From Niabella yanshanensis (lineage in GTDB: Bacteria > Bacteroidota > Bacteroidia > Chitinophagales > Chitinophagaceae), in contig NZ_CP139960.1 in assembly GCF_034424215.1 (NCBI RefSeq), positions 2,356,001-2,420,000 of the forward strand: a stretch of 64,000 nucleotides of DNA, in the 5' to 3' direction. Position 1 is the stretch's first letter. Each line of letters opens with the position of its first letter. A program made the position numbers and the translations under genes. Below, in pieces: positions 24,136-32,893 of this stretch. The notes below the pieces were generated by a model. It was given only the letters and a program-made list of their open reading frames with translations, was not told where the DNA came from and made no database searches.

Positions 24136-26418
24136 ATGAGAAAAGCGTCTATATTCCTGGTATTGTTAACGCTATGTTTTGCAGTTCGTTTAATTGCACA
24201 ACCTCTGCCACAGCATAACCTTAACTTCGATCAACTGGCCAGTCGCTGGGATGAAGCTATTCCTTTAGGCAATGGTATGCTTGGGGCGCTGGTATGGCAG
24301 AAGCAAGGCAACTTAAGGCTTTCGCTGGACCGGGCGGATCTTTGGGATGAGCGAAAAGCACTGGATCTTTCTACTTTTAATTTCACTGATGTGCAGCGGT
24401 GGGTAAAAAATAAAACCTATGACTCTGCACATCGCCTGGGCGACCAACCTTACGATGCGTTCCCATATCCTACAAAGTTACCCGCAGCGGCAATCGAATT
24501 TGACATCTCTTCCTTAGGAAAGGTAATTTCCAATACGCTGGATATTACCACGGCATTAAATACGGTTCAATTTGAAAGCGGCATACTGTTCAAAACCTAT
24601 ATACATGCCGGCAAAGAACTGGGATATTTCTCGTTTGAACATATTGATAAAAAGAAACATCCGGATATAGTAAGCCTGCTGGCGCCAAAACTAATCGTGC
24701 ACTCTTATAATAAGGGCGGATCCCGGGATAAAGACAACAGCCATGCAGGCGAAGGATTAGGCAAACTGGGCTATGCTGAAGGCGCTGTGGTTAAAACCAA
24801 CAACAGCATCCGTTATCATCAGCCAACTTACAATGGCCACTACTTTGAAGTATTGATCAGCTGGAAAAAATTTCCGGGCAATCGCATCATTGGCCAATGG
24901 GTTATATCCAATGATAAAAAGGCACAGGCGCCTGATTTAAATACAACCCATAAAGAGCCCACCAGTTGGACCAGCCATATCAGTTGGTGGAAAAACTTCT
25001 GGTCAAAATCTTCTATTGCAGTGCCTGATTCCCTGATCGAAAAACAGTACTATCTTGAAATGTATAAACTAGGGGCCGTTTCCCGTCCTAACGCCCCTGC
25101 CATAACACTGCAGGCCGTATGGACTGCGGACAACGGAAGTTTGCCCCCCTGGAAAGGCGATTTCCATAATGATCTGAATACGCAACTCAGTTACTGGCCT
25201 GTATACACAGCCAACCGTTTAAAAGAAGGAGAAAGCTATATCAACTGGCTCTGGAATAATAAAAAGAAAAACGAGCAATATACCAGGCAGTATTTTGGTG
25301 TACAGGGTTTGAACGTGCCTGGTGTGGCCACGCTTAGCGGAGACCCTATGGGAGGTTGGATACAATATTCACTAGGTCCGACAGTTGGGGCATGGTGCGC
25401 GCAACATTTTTACTGGCAATGGAAATATTCAATGGATAACACATTTCTGCAAACCAGGGCCTATCCCTATATACATGATGTAGCTACTTACATGGAACAA
25501 ATAACTTTCTTAAAAGATGGCAAAAGAATGCTGCCTCTAAGCTCCAGTCCGGAGTACAATGACAATGCGATTACTGCCTGGTTTACCCAATGGAGCAATT
25601 TCGATCTGGCCCTTGTACAGTTCTTGTTTAAAGCAGCAGCCGAGGTGGCACTTGCATCCAACAAAACTGCAGAAGCAGCACATTGGAAACAAATAGCGGC
25701 TCAGTTACCGGCTTATGAAACCAATGCAACCGGCTTTACCATTGCCCCGGGCCAGGACCTCCATTCATCGCACCGGCATATGTCCTCTTATATGGCTGTT
25801 TACCCCCTTGCACTTTTGGATATCAATAAACAGGAAGACAAGGATATTATCCAAAACTCTCTGAAGAGAATTGAAGAAAAGGGTACCAGTGCCTGGTGTG
25901 GCTATTCCTTTAGCTGGATGGCTTCGCTGTACGCCAGGGCCTATGAAGCCAATAAAGCGGTGAAACAGTTACAGATATTTGCTTCTAACTTCTGTTCACC
26001 TAACAGCTTTCACCTTAATGGTGATCAGAAAGGAGGACAGCACTCCAGCTTTACTTACCGGCCATTTACATTGGAGGGTAATTTTGCCTTTGCCCAGGGC
26101 GTTCAGGAGTTACTGTTGCAAAGCCGCGATGGTTATATCGAAGTCTTTCCGGCAGTTCCGCGCAGCTGGAATGATGTTTCATTTAAACGATTAAGAGCAG
26201 AAGGTGCATTTATCGTTTCTGCTCAAAAAGAAAATGGCGTTCCTGTTGCTATAACAATAACTGCCGAAAAGGGAGGTTTATTAAGGATAAAACTTCCTTT
26301 CAGAACATGGATAACCAGAAGTATTCCCATGTCCTTGTTCAATACCAGCGAGCAAGGTGTCATTTCTGTTAACATGAAAAAAGGGCAAACCATTACCATT
26401 GAAAACGGGTATGAATAA
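24136..26418 (+). CDS. GH95-like glycoside hydrolase, exported
   Basis: A 760-residue secreted hydrolase with a signal peptide ending VRLIAQ. The N-terminal beta domain starts with WDEAIPLGNGMLGALVW, the GH95 hallmark, and includes LDRADLWDER. The (alpha/alpha)6 barrel follows from about residue 305 with YKLGAVSRPNAPAITLQAVWTADNG and HNDLNTQLSYWP, and the C-terminal beta domain contains LLLQSRDGYIEVFPAVP. Characterised GH95 enzymes remove alpha-1,2-L-fucose or L-galactose. Here the first Asn of the usual catalytic N-x-N pair reads Asp346 (DLN). It heads a cluster with a sulfatase and a sialate O-acetylesterase, which suggests removal of decorations from a host or algal/plant glycan. Confidence 0.82.
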   Translation: MRKASIFLVLLTLCFAVRLIAQPLPQHNLNFDQLASRWDEAIPLGNGMLGALVWQKQGNLRLSLDRADLWDERKALDLSTFNFTDVQRWVKNKTYDSAHRLGDQPYDAFPYPTKLPAAAIEFDISSLGKVISNTLDITTALNTVQFESGILFKTYIHAGKELGYFSFEHIDKKKHPDIVSLLAPKLIVHSYNKGGSRDKDNSHAGEGLGKLGYAEGAVVKTNNSIRYHQPTYNGHYFEVLISWKKFPGNRIIGQWVISNDKKAQAPDLNTTHKEPTSWTSHISWWKNFWSKSSIAVPDSLIEKQYYLEMYKLGAVSRPNAPAITLQAVWTADNGSLPPWKGDFHNDLNTQLSYWPVYTANRLKEGESYINWLWNNKKKNEQYTRQYFGVQGLNVPGVATLSGDPMGGWIQYSLGPTVGAWCAQHFYWQWKYSMDNTFLQTRAYPYIHDVATYMEQITFLKDGKRMLPLSSSPEYNDNAITAWFTQWSNFDLALVQFLFKAAAEVALASNKTAEAAHWKQIAAQLPAYETNATGFTIAPGQDLHSSHRHMSSYMAVYPLALLDINKQEDKDIIQNSLKRIEEKGTSAWCGYSFSWMASLYARAYEANKAVKQLQIFASNFCSPNSFHLNGDQKGGQHSSFTYRPFTLEGNFAFAQGVQELLLQSRDGYIEVFPAVPRSWNDVSFKRLRAEGAFIVSAQKENGVPVAITITAEKGGLLRIKLPFRTWITRSIPMSLFNTSEQGVISVNMKKGQTITIENGYE

Positions 26419-26458
26419 TCGCTGTAAACAATCAACATAGCATATTAACGAATTAACC

Positions 26459-27775
26459 ATGCGCCTGATCATCATTTTACTGCTAAGTATAACAACCTCC
26501 AGATTGTTTGCACAAAAAAAGCCCAATATCATTTTAGTACTGGCCGACGATATGGGTTATAGCGATATTGGTTGTTATGGCAACCCCTTAATACAAACTC
26601 CGTTCCTCGATAAAATGGCGCGCAATGGTGTGATGGCTACTAATTTCGTCACCACCTCTCCTATTTGTTCTCCTTCCCGTGCATCGCTGCTAACAGGCCG
26701 ATACTGCACCAGGTCCGGCATCACTTATGTTATTGGCCCCGGCAATAAAATAACCATGCCCGAAAATGAAATAACTATTGCAGAAATATTAAAACCCAAT
26801 GGCTATACAACCGGCGCTGTGGGTAAATGGCATGTGGGAGATTACGGCAGCGGCCTGCCTAATAAACAAGGCTTTGACTTTTTTTATGGGATGATGTACA
26901 GTCATGATTATAGAAGCCCTTATGTAAAAACGGATACGGTAATTAAGCTATTCAGAAACACCACCCCCGAAATCTATCAACCAGCCGACAGCGTATTGAA
27001 TGATCTTTATGTAAAAGAAGCAACGGGGTTTATTACTAAATCTGCTAAAAATAAAAAGCCCTTCTTTCTCTACCTTGCTCATAACATGCCACATTTACCG
27101 GTTGCATTTGCAGCGATGAAGAAACGGGGAAAAAGTTCGGCGGGTGGTGAACTGGGTGATGTGATAGAGGATATGGATGAAGGATTATCCAGGATATGGA
27201 AAGCTGTTGAGCAGGCCGGGCAAGCGGATAACACAATTTTTATATTCAGCAGTGACAATGGTCCCTGGCAGAATGCTCCACAAAGAATGTATGACGATGG
27301 TTACAGTCAGCCCTATCATGTAGGCGCTGCAGGTATCTTCAGAGGCTGGAAGGCGCTCTCGTATGAAGGCGGACATCGTGTACCTTTTATCGTGTACTGG
27401 AAGGGGCACACTTTAAAGAATGAAGTGTTATTGAAACCCGTTTCCAATCTTGATGTGTTACCTACCCTGGCCGAATGGACAAAATCAAAGCTACCGGGCA
27501 ATACCTTAGATGGCCAATCTATATCCGGATTTCTTACAACTAAAAATTACAGCGAGCCGCACCGTCCTATTTACTATCACAATACCGTATTGGAAGGTGT
27601 AAAAGACGGGGACTGGAAATTGCGAATTACCCGAAAAGATAACGATCAATTGAAAGAGTTATTTAACCTCTCATGGGATCCTTCCGAGAGGGTCAATCTT
27701 TTTGAGAATCCCCAATATACTCAGGAGAAAGAACATCTTTTACAATTATTCGAAGAGTTTCCCAAAGGCAAATAA
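26459..27775 (+). CDS. Exported sulfatase, formylglycine-dependent (S1 family)
   Basis: A 438-residue arylsulfatase-type enzyme with a signal peptide (ending TTSRLFAQ). Metal ligands Asp30 and Asp31 are in LADDMGYSDIGCYG. The CSPSR motif at residues 70-74 places Cys70 as the residue that becomes formylglycine, inside PICSPSRASLLTGRY. Further conserved parts are GAVGKWHVG, HNMPHLP, FSSDNGPW and GGHRVPFIVYWKG. It needs a maturase (anSME or SUMF1 type), which is not in the window. It lies 40 bases after the GH95-like gene and probably removes sulfate from the same glycan. Confidence 0.93.
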   Translation: MRLIIILLLSITTSRLFAQKKPNIILVLADDMGYSDIGCYGNPLIQTPFLDKMARNGVMATNFVTTSPICSPSRASLLTGRYCTRSGITYVIGPGNKITMPENEITIAEILKPNGYTTGAVGKWHVGDYGSGLPNKQGFDFFYGMMYSHDYRSPYVKTDTVIKLFRNTTPEIYQPADSVLNDLYVKEATGFITKSAKNKKPFFLYLAHNMPHLPVAFAAMKKRGKSSAGGELGDVIEDMDEGLSRIWKAVEQAGQADNTIFIFSSDNGPWQNAPQRMYDDGYSQPYHVGAAGIFRGWKALSYEGGHRVPFIVYWKGHTLKNEVLLKPVSNLDVLPTLAEWTKSKLPGNTLDGQSISGFLTTKNYSEPHRPIYYHNTVLEGVKDGDWKLRITRKDNDQLKELFNLSWDPSERVNLFENPQYTQEKEHLLQLFEEFPKGK

Positions 27776-27809
27776 AGCCTTAACTTCAGGCCTTTAAAAT
27801 ATTTGAATA

Positions 27810-29255
27810 ATGATTGTAATAAAGCCCCGGTTTTTCACTAAACAATTATTGAGCGCTCTGTTCATTTGCTTTATACTTACTGTATCGTATACCACTTTTG
27901 GCGCGATAAGACTACCCAACATTATTGGAAACAATATGGTGCTCCAGCAAAAAAGTGAAACAGCCTTATGGGGTTGGTCCAACCCAGCTGAGAAAATTTA
28001 CATAACTACATCGTGGGATAATCATAAGGATTCAGTGACAGCCGATGGTACCGCCAGGTGGAAATTGAATATCAAAACTCCTGAAGCTGGGGGGCCTTAC
28101 ACCATCACCTTAAAAGGAGAAAATACTATTGTGCTGGAAAATATCATGATCGGAGAAGTATGGGTATGCTCGGGCCAGTCCAATATGGAATGGAGCAGTA
28201 TACAAAAGCTTCAGCAAATTATTGACGAGATGCCTCATAGCCAAAACAACAATATCAGGTTATTTCATGTGGCTAAAACAACCTCGCCCTACCCGCAGGA
28301 TTATATAGAAGGGAGCTGGAAGGTTTCGGGGCCTGATGCCTTAAAAGGCTTTAGTGCTGTCGCTTATTTCTTTGCAAAGGAACTGCAGCAAAAGCTCAAC
28401 GTACCGGTTGCCGTAATCAATACGAGCTGGGGTGGTACACCTGCTGAAACATGGACGCCGGCAGAAAAAGTAAATAATAATGAAGTATTGGCCAGATCTG
28501 CCGCCATGCAAAAAACAGTGCCCTGGTGGCCTGTAACACCCGGTTATGCTTATAATGCCATGATCTATCCACTACTAAACCTTTCTATTGCAGGCGCCAT
28601 TTGGTACCAGGGTGAGGGTAATACGGCAATGCCTTTTACTTACGGGCAGCTATTTTCTGAAATGATCCAAAGCTGGAGGGCGGCATGGAAAAAAGATTTC
28701 CCGTTTTATTATGTACAGATAGCGCCCTTTAATTATGGCAATAATAACGTGGGTAACCTGATTCGCGAGCAACAGGCGAAAGTACTTAACCTGCCTAACA
28801 CAGGTATGGTGGTTATTTCAGACCTGGTAAATGATGTTAAAAACATTCACCCCACCAATAAAAAAGATGTGGCTTTGCGGCTGGCCAATTATGCATTAGC
28901 AGAGACTTATGGCCATAATATAGCAGGCTATAAAAGCCCCTTGTTTAACCGCATGCAGATAACCGGTAATAAGGTCAACTTATATTTTGACAATGCTCCC
29001 AACGGCTTTAAGCTAAATGCAGGTAAAGCTGCTACCGAGTTTTACCTCGCAGGGGCAGATCAGGTATTTGTGCCCGCATCTATTAAAACAGAAAAAGACC
29101 GGTTGATTGCGTCCAATCCTGAAGTTAAAAACCCTGTAGCTGTAAGGTTTTCCTTTAGTAATGGAGGTATGTCCAATATCCTCAGCAAGGAAGGTTTACC
29201 GGTAGCTCCTTTCAGAACAGATGACTGGGCGGTGGATACAAGTAAGGTGAAGTAG
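27810..29255 (+). CDS. Sialate O-acetylesterase-type carbohydrate esterase (SASA/SGNH), exported
   Basis: A 481-residue esterase with an N-terminal signal (TKQLLSALFICFILTVSYTTFG). A beta domain with RLPNIIGNNMVLQQKS, the standard opening of this family in Bacteroidota, precedes the SGNH domain. The nucleophile is Ser124 in CSGQSNMEW, and INTSWGGTPAETWTP, IWYQGEGNT and FYYVQIAPFNYG are the other conserved blocks, with the His-Asp end in VNDVKNIHPTNKKDVALRLA. It removes O-acetyl groups from sialic acid or from polysaccharides such as xylan or pectin. It is the third gene of the carbohydrate cluster, 34 bases after the sulfatase. No SusC/SusD pair is present, so this is not a complete utilisation locus. 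Confidence 0.92.
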   Translation: MIVIKPRFFTKQLLSALFICFILTVSYTTFGAIRLPNIIGNNMVLQQKSETALWGWSNPAEKIYITTSWDNHKDSVTADGTARWKLNIKTPEAGGPYTITLKGENTIVLENIMIGEVWVCSGQSNMEWSSIQKLQQIIDEMPHSQNNNIRLFHVAKTTSPYPQDYIEGSWKVSGPDALKGFSAVAYFFAKELQQKLNVPVAVINTSWGGTPAETWTPAEKVNNNEVLARSAAMQKTVPWWPVTPGYAYNAMIYPLLNLSIAGAIWYQGEGNTAMPFTYGQLFSEMIQSWRAAWKKDFPFYYVQIAPFNYGNNNVGNLIREQQAKVLNLPNTGMVVISDLVNDVKNIHPTNKKDVALRLANYALAETYGHNIAGYKSPLFNRMQITGNKVNLYFDNAPNGFKLNAGKAATEFYLAGADQVFVPASIKTEKDRLIASNPEVKNPVAVRFSFSNGGMSNILSKEGLPVAPFRTDDWAVDTSKVK

Positions 29256-29325
29256 GGATGGAAGACGCTGGATACTGGATGCGGGATCGAGATATAATGC
29301 ATGACCTCAACGTTCAATATTCAAT
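29256..29325 (+). repeat. Degenerate short-period repeats, GGATAC- and TTCAAT-type
   Basis: After the esterase stop there are four to five GGATnn(C/G) units (GGATGG, GGATACT, GGATGCG, GGATCGAG) and then GTTCAAT-ATTCAATT. They have the same 7-8-base spacing as the other intergenic tracts but a different unit. Confidence 0.5.
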
Positions 29326-29389
29326 TAAAGCTGTAGAGAGCAGCCATACACCGTATATCGTACATTGAGAGAGAGACCGAATGCGGCCC

Positions 29390-31885
29390 TTATATCCCGT
29401 CTACATCAGGTATAACCGTTACCGATTTATACCTGGGCTCCTGGTGTAATACGGCGATCTGGTAGAGAATATCTTTTTTGCATTGCTCTAATGCTTTGGC
29501 ATTACGGGGCAATTTCAATAATATTTCCATTAAATACTGGTTTCTAAGCCGGTTAATAACAGGTTCAGCCGGCCCGGTAATATGGTCCTTATACCGGTTA
29601 GACAAAGCTCCTGTAAAAATCTGGGCTGCGTCCTGCACTACTTCCCTGATCTTGTTCTTAAAAGTCAATTTAATGATCCTCGAAAAAGGAGGATAAAAAA
29701 ACTGTTCCCGTTTAGCTATCTCATCGTTATAGAGTGCATCATAATCATGTTGCTGCACCTGCATCAAAACGGGATGTTTGGGTTGCGAGGTTTGTACCAA
29801 TACTTTTCCTTTACCATGCTTTCTTCCGGCGCGGCCGCTTACCTGCTCCATCAATTGGAACGCTCTTTCGTTTACCCTGAAATCAGCGAATGATAAAATA
29901 CCATCAGCATCTAAAATACCCACTAGGTCTACATTCCCGAAATCCAACCCCTTAACCACCATTTGCGTTCCAACCAGTATGTCGATATTCAGCTGTTCAA
30001 AACTCTGGATCAGCTGATCGTGTGCATTTTTTCCTCGTACTGAATCCATGTCCATGCGTGCCGTTTTAGCCAGCGGAAAAATTTCCTGCAGTACTTCCTC
30101 AATACGTTCAGTACCAAATTGCCTCTGTACAAAGTCGTGACTGCCACAGGCTGCGCAGGTCTGCATAGGCGCGTAGCTGGTTCCGCAGTAATGGCAAACC
30201 AGCTTATTGTAAAATTTATGAAATGTTAATGATACGTCGCAGTGCTTGCATTGAGGTATCCAACCGCAAACATTACATCGTTGATAAGGCGTGTATCCGC
30301 GCCTGTTCTGGAACAATATTACCTGCTTTGCGGCGTCCATTGACGCTTGTATGGCATTGCACAAAGGCTCACTTAAAATCGCGGCATTAGGATCTTTGGG
30401 TTTCAACCTGCGCGTATCAATCATTTCCAGTACCGGCATCTCTACGTTGCCATAGCGCTGCATTAGTTTTACCAACCCGTATTTCTCTTTGGAAGCATTG
30501 TAATAAGACTCCAGAGATGGTGTAGCACTTCCCAGCAGCACTTTACAATCTTCGTATAAAGAAGACATATAAATCGCCGTATCTCTGGCATGGTACCGGG
30601 GTGCGGGCTCCATTTGCTTATAGGACGTATCATGTTCCTCATCACATATGATCAGCCCGAGATTTCCAAAAGGTAAGAATAGAGCCGAACGGGCACCTAA
30701 CACTATTTTCAACTCCCCATCTTTTACTTTATTCCATATTTCTATTCTTTCGTTTTGGGAGAACCTGGAATGATAAACACCGATATGGCCGCCAAAATGC
30801 TTTTGCAAACGCCTGATGGTTTGGGAGGTCAGCGCAATCTCAGGCAACATATATAATACCTGCTTACCCGACCTGATATAGTCTTCTATTAAACGGATAT
30901 ATATTTCGGTCTTGCCGCTCGATGTAACGCCATGCAACAAGCAGATAGGCTTCTCCGTTAGCGAAGTTTTAATTTCTTCAAAAGCAGTTGTCTGCGCTTC
31001 CGATAAACTAAAATTAATTTCAATATTTTTCGCCCCTCTTTTTATACGGTCTACCACCCTCCTTTCTGCCACCAATATGCCCTTTTCTATCAGCCCTTTT
31101 AATTGAGCATCTGTTGCTCCTGATTTTTTAAGTAAGGCCGACTTGGTAATTTCTCCCTCTGTTTTTTGAAAATGCAGGTAAGCCAGGAGTAACTCCATTT
31201 GCTTCTCAGCCCGTTGCAATCTTTTGTCTTCATTAAGCAACAGCTCCAATGCGGCTTCCGAGCTGTACTCCGTACTCAATAAGATATAGTCTTCTTTTTT
31301 AGGAGTATAGGTTTCCTTTAGCGCCTCCCATACATAACATATCCTTTTTTGTATCAAACGGTTGATCACCGGATACACGTGAGATGAGTCAAGTATCAAC
31401 TGTACTTCCGGCAATTTTAGTTCTTTTCTAATCAACAGCGCTTCCGCTACCAGGTATTCTTCATTATCCAGTTCTGTAAAGTCCTCACCCGCTTCTTCAT
31501 TAAAGACCAGAACTGATTCACTGCTTAGCTTAAAATGCGCCGGTAAGGCCGCCGCCATAACCTCGCCCTGCGTACACATATAGTAGGCCGACATCCACTC
31601 CCACAGCAGTAACTGCTGAGGGTACACCACAGGCTGAACATCCAGGATATTCAATACCTCTTTGGCTTCAAAAAATTCCGGAGCTTCCTGATGTAACTGT
31701 TTTACGATCCCGGCATAGCGTTTATTTTTACCCAGGTTCACTTCTACCCTGCATCCCACCTTGATAATCGGAAGCATATGTTGTGGCACCAGCCAGGTGT
31801 AATTAATGGGTAGCGCCAACGGAATTATAATTTCCGCGAAAACCTTTCTTGTATTAGTTGGTTCGTATAATTCCAGCTCCTGCAT
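29390..31885 (-). CDS. priA: Primosomal protein N' (replication restart helicase PriA)
   Basis: Superfamily 2 helicase that reloads DnaB at stalled forks. The 831-residue protein has an N-terminal 3'-DNA-binding domain and a winged-helix region, then the helicase core: GVTSSGKTEIY (Lys325 of Walker A), CDEEHD at residues 415-419, GSATPSLES and QNRRGYTPYQRC. A zinc module follows with paired cysteines in CNVCGWIPQCKHCDVSLTFH and CHYCGTSY...CAACGS. The C-terminal motifs QMVVKGLDF and QVSGRAGRKHGKGKV complete it. Length is somewhat above the E. coli protein, normal for Bacteroidota. It is 15 bases downstream of plsC. Confidence 0.97.
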   Translation of the reverse strand: MQELELYEPTNTRKVFAEIIIPLALPINYTWLVPQHMLPIIKVGCRVEVNLGKNKRYAGIVKQLHQEAPEFFEAKEVLNILDVQPVVYPQQLLLWEWMSAYYMCTQGEVMAAALPAHFKLSSESVLVFNEEAGEDFTELDNEEYLVAEALLIRKELKLPEVQLILDSSHVYPVINRLIQKRICYVWEALKETYTPKKEDYILLSTEYSSEAALELLLNEDKRLQRAEKQMELLLAYLHFQKTEGEITKSALLKKSGATDAQLKGLIEKGILVAERRVVDRIKRGAKNIEINFSLSEAQTTAFEEIKTSLTEKPICLLHGVTSSGKTEIYIRLIEDYIRSGKQVLYMLPEIALTSQTIRRLQKHFGGHIGVYHSRFSQNERIEIWNKVKDGELKIVLGARSALFLPFGNLGLIICDEEHDTSYKQMEPAPRYHARDTAIYMSSLYEDCKVLLGSATPSLESYYNASKEKYGLVKLMQRYGNVEMPVLEMIDTRRLKPKDPNAAILSEPLCNAIQASMDAAKQVILFQNRRGYTPYQRCNVCGWIPQCKHCDVSLTFHKFYNKLVCHYCGTSYAPMQTCAACGSHDFVQRQFGTERIEEVLQEIFPLAKTARMDMDSVRGKNAHDQLIQSFEQLNIDILVGTQMVVKGLDFGNVDLVGILDADGILSFADFRVNERAFQLMEQVSGRAGRKHGKGKVLVQTSQPKHPVLMQVQQHDYDALYNDEIAKREQFFYPPFSRIIKLTFKNKIREVVQDAAQIFTGALSNRYKDHITGPAEPVINRLRNQYLMEILLKLPRNAKALEQCKKDILYQIAVLHQEPRYKSVTVIPDVDGI

Positions 31886-31900
31886 GTATGATCAATAAAA

Positions 31901-32641
31901 TTACGATTTAGATACCCAATCTGCATTGTACTGGAGCAATGCCTGCTCCATAGCTGCAAAAACGGTTTGCTTTAACAAATGATAATCTGCTCCCGGTTCA
32001 ATTTTGCTTAAATATAACGCCCTGCACCTCCCCGGCGTTAGCGAAAAAACCGTGCTGTAATGCATCCGTTTATAAGTATCTAAAAACAAAACCGGCTGCA
32101 CGGGTGTTTGCGTCTCTACGGCCAGTTTAAATGCTCCGTTATAAAATTCTTTTAACGGAGCAGTAGTTTCATTAAACGTTCCTTCAGGAAATACAAATAT
32201 GGATATCCCTTTGTTTAAAACTGCTTTAAGTGTTTTTAAACTCGAGGCTCTGTGAGCAGCATCGCTGCGGTCTACTGTAACGATCGCATTTTTATAAATG
32301 AAGCCGAATACCGGTACCTTAGTCATTTCTATTTTTCCTAACGGCCGCAACGGTGTTCTAAAAACCTTCACCAGCATAGGAATGTCCAGATAGGAAATAT
32401 GATTGGCTACAATAATGCTTTTTTCACGGGCATTGAATGGTGTTTCATAAATCGATTTTACACGGATAAATGTAAAAGCGAACCAGCAATCGGCCCAGAA
32501 AACGCAGAGCCTGTAAATCATATTCCCACCTTTGATATGGCCGAAAAAACTGGCGATGATCACAAAAGGGAATATCAACAACATGAAGGCCACAAAGATG
32601 ATGGCGGCATAAATGCTGAATAGAAAACGAAGTACTGTCAT
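31901..32641 (-). CDS. 1-acyl-sn-glycerol-3-phosphate acyltransferase (PlsC-like)
   Basis: Membrane acyltransferase of the LPLAT superfamily that acylates lysophosphatidic acid in phospholipid synthesis. From the ATG at 32641 it has 246 residues; a TTG four codons upstream also fits. A hydrophobic N-terminal anchor (FLFSIYAAIIFVAFMLLIFPFVIIA) is followed by NHISYLD with the catalytic His81 and Asp86, GKIEMTKVPVFGF, and FPEGTFNE near residue 150. Related Bacteroidota enzymes can also act on amino-acid lipids, so the acceptor is not certain. Cotranscribed with priA. Confidence 0.88.
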   Translation of the reverse strand: MTVLRFLFSIYAAIIFVAFMLLIFPFVIIASFFGHIKGGNMIYRLCVFWADCWFAFTFIRVKSIYETPFNAREKSIIVANHISYLDIPMLVKVFRTPLRPLGKIEMTKVPVFGFIYKNAIVTVDRSDAAHRASSLKTLKAVLNKGISIFVFPEGTFNETTAPLKEFYNGAFKLAVETQTPVQPVLFLDTYKRMHYSTVFSLTPGRCRALYLSKIEPGADYHLLKQTVFAAMEQALLQYNADWVSKS

Positions 32642-32660
32642 ATACTGTAGCAAATGTAAT

Positions 32661-32734
32661 GATTAGTTGGTTGGTTGCTTAGTTAACAAGTTGATATGTT
32701 GACTGACTCCCCGGCGGCTGACGGGGTTAACAGG
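32661..32734 (-). repeat. Degenerate short-period repeat, GTTGAC-type
   Basis: Units AGTTGG, GGTTGC, AGTTAAC, AGTTGAT, TGTTGAC, GCTGAC, GGTTAAC at 7-9-base spacing, with the inverted pair CTGACTCCCCGGCGGCTGACGGGG in between. A second small tract (CTTTCAACTTTTCAAC) follows at 32861-32876, next to the mtaB promoter. Confidence 0.55.
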
Positions 32735-32878
32735 GAACACGAAATCTACTTTGTTTTGTGTAGTGCCACGAAAACAAAAGCAGTTAGACGGAGACTGTTC
32801 AATCCAAAAACAGACAGAGCCTTGCGCACTCCCCTTCCTGGGATAGGTTAGGGAGACCAACCTTTCAACTTTTCAACG

Positions 32879-32886
32879 TACCTTTG
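32879..32886 (+). promoter_or_regulatory. Bacteroidota -7 box of mtaB
   Basis: TACCTTTG, an exact TAnnTTTG match, ending seven bases before the ATG at 32894. As with surE, this leaves almost no 5' untranslated leader. Confidence 0.58.
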
Positions 32887-32893
32887 CACTCTT

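Noticed and set aside
27775-27794. Small hairpin between sulfatase and esterase genes
   Set aside because: AAGCCT/AGGCCTT is short and imperfect with no T-run; more likely chance than a terminator.
32663-32860. 65-codon minus-strand frame upstream of mtaB
   Set aside because: It runs through the degenerate repeat tract and has no sensible protein features.
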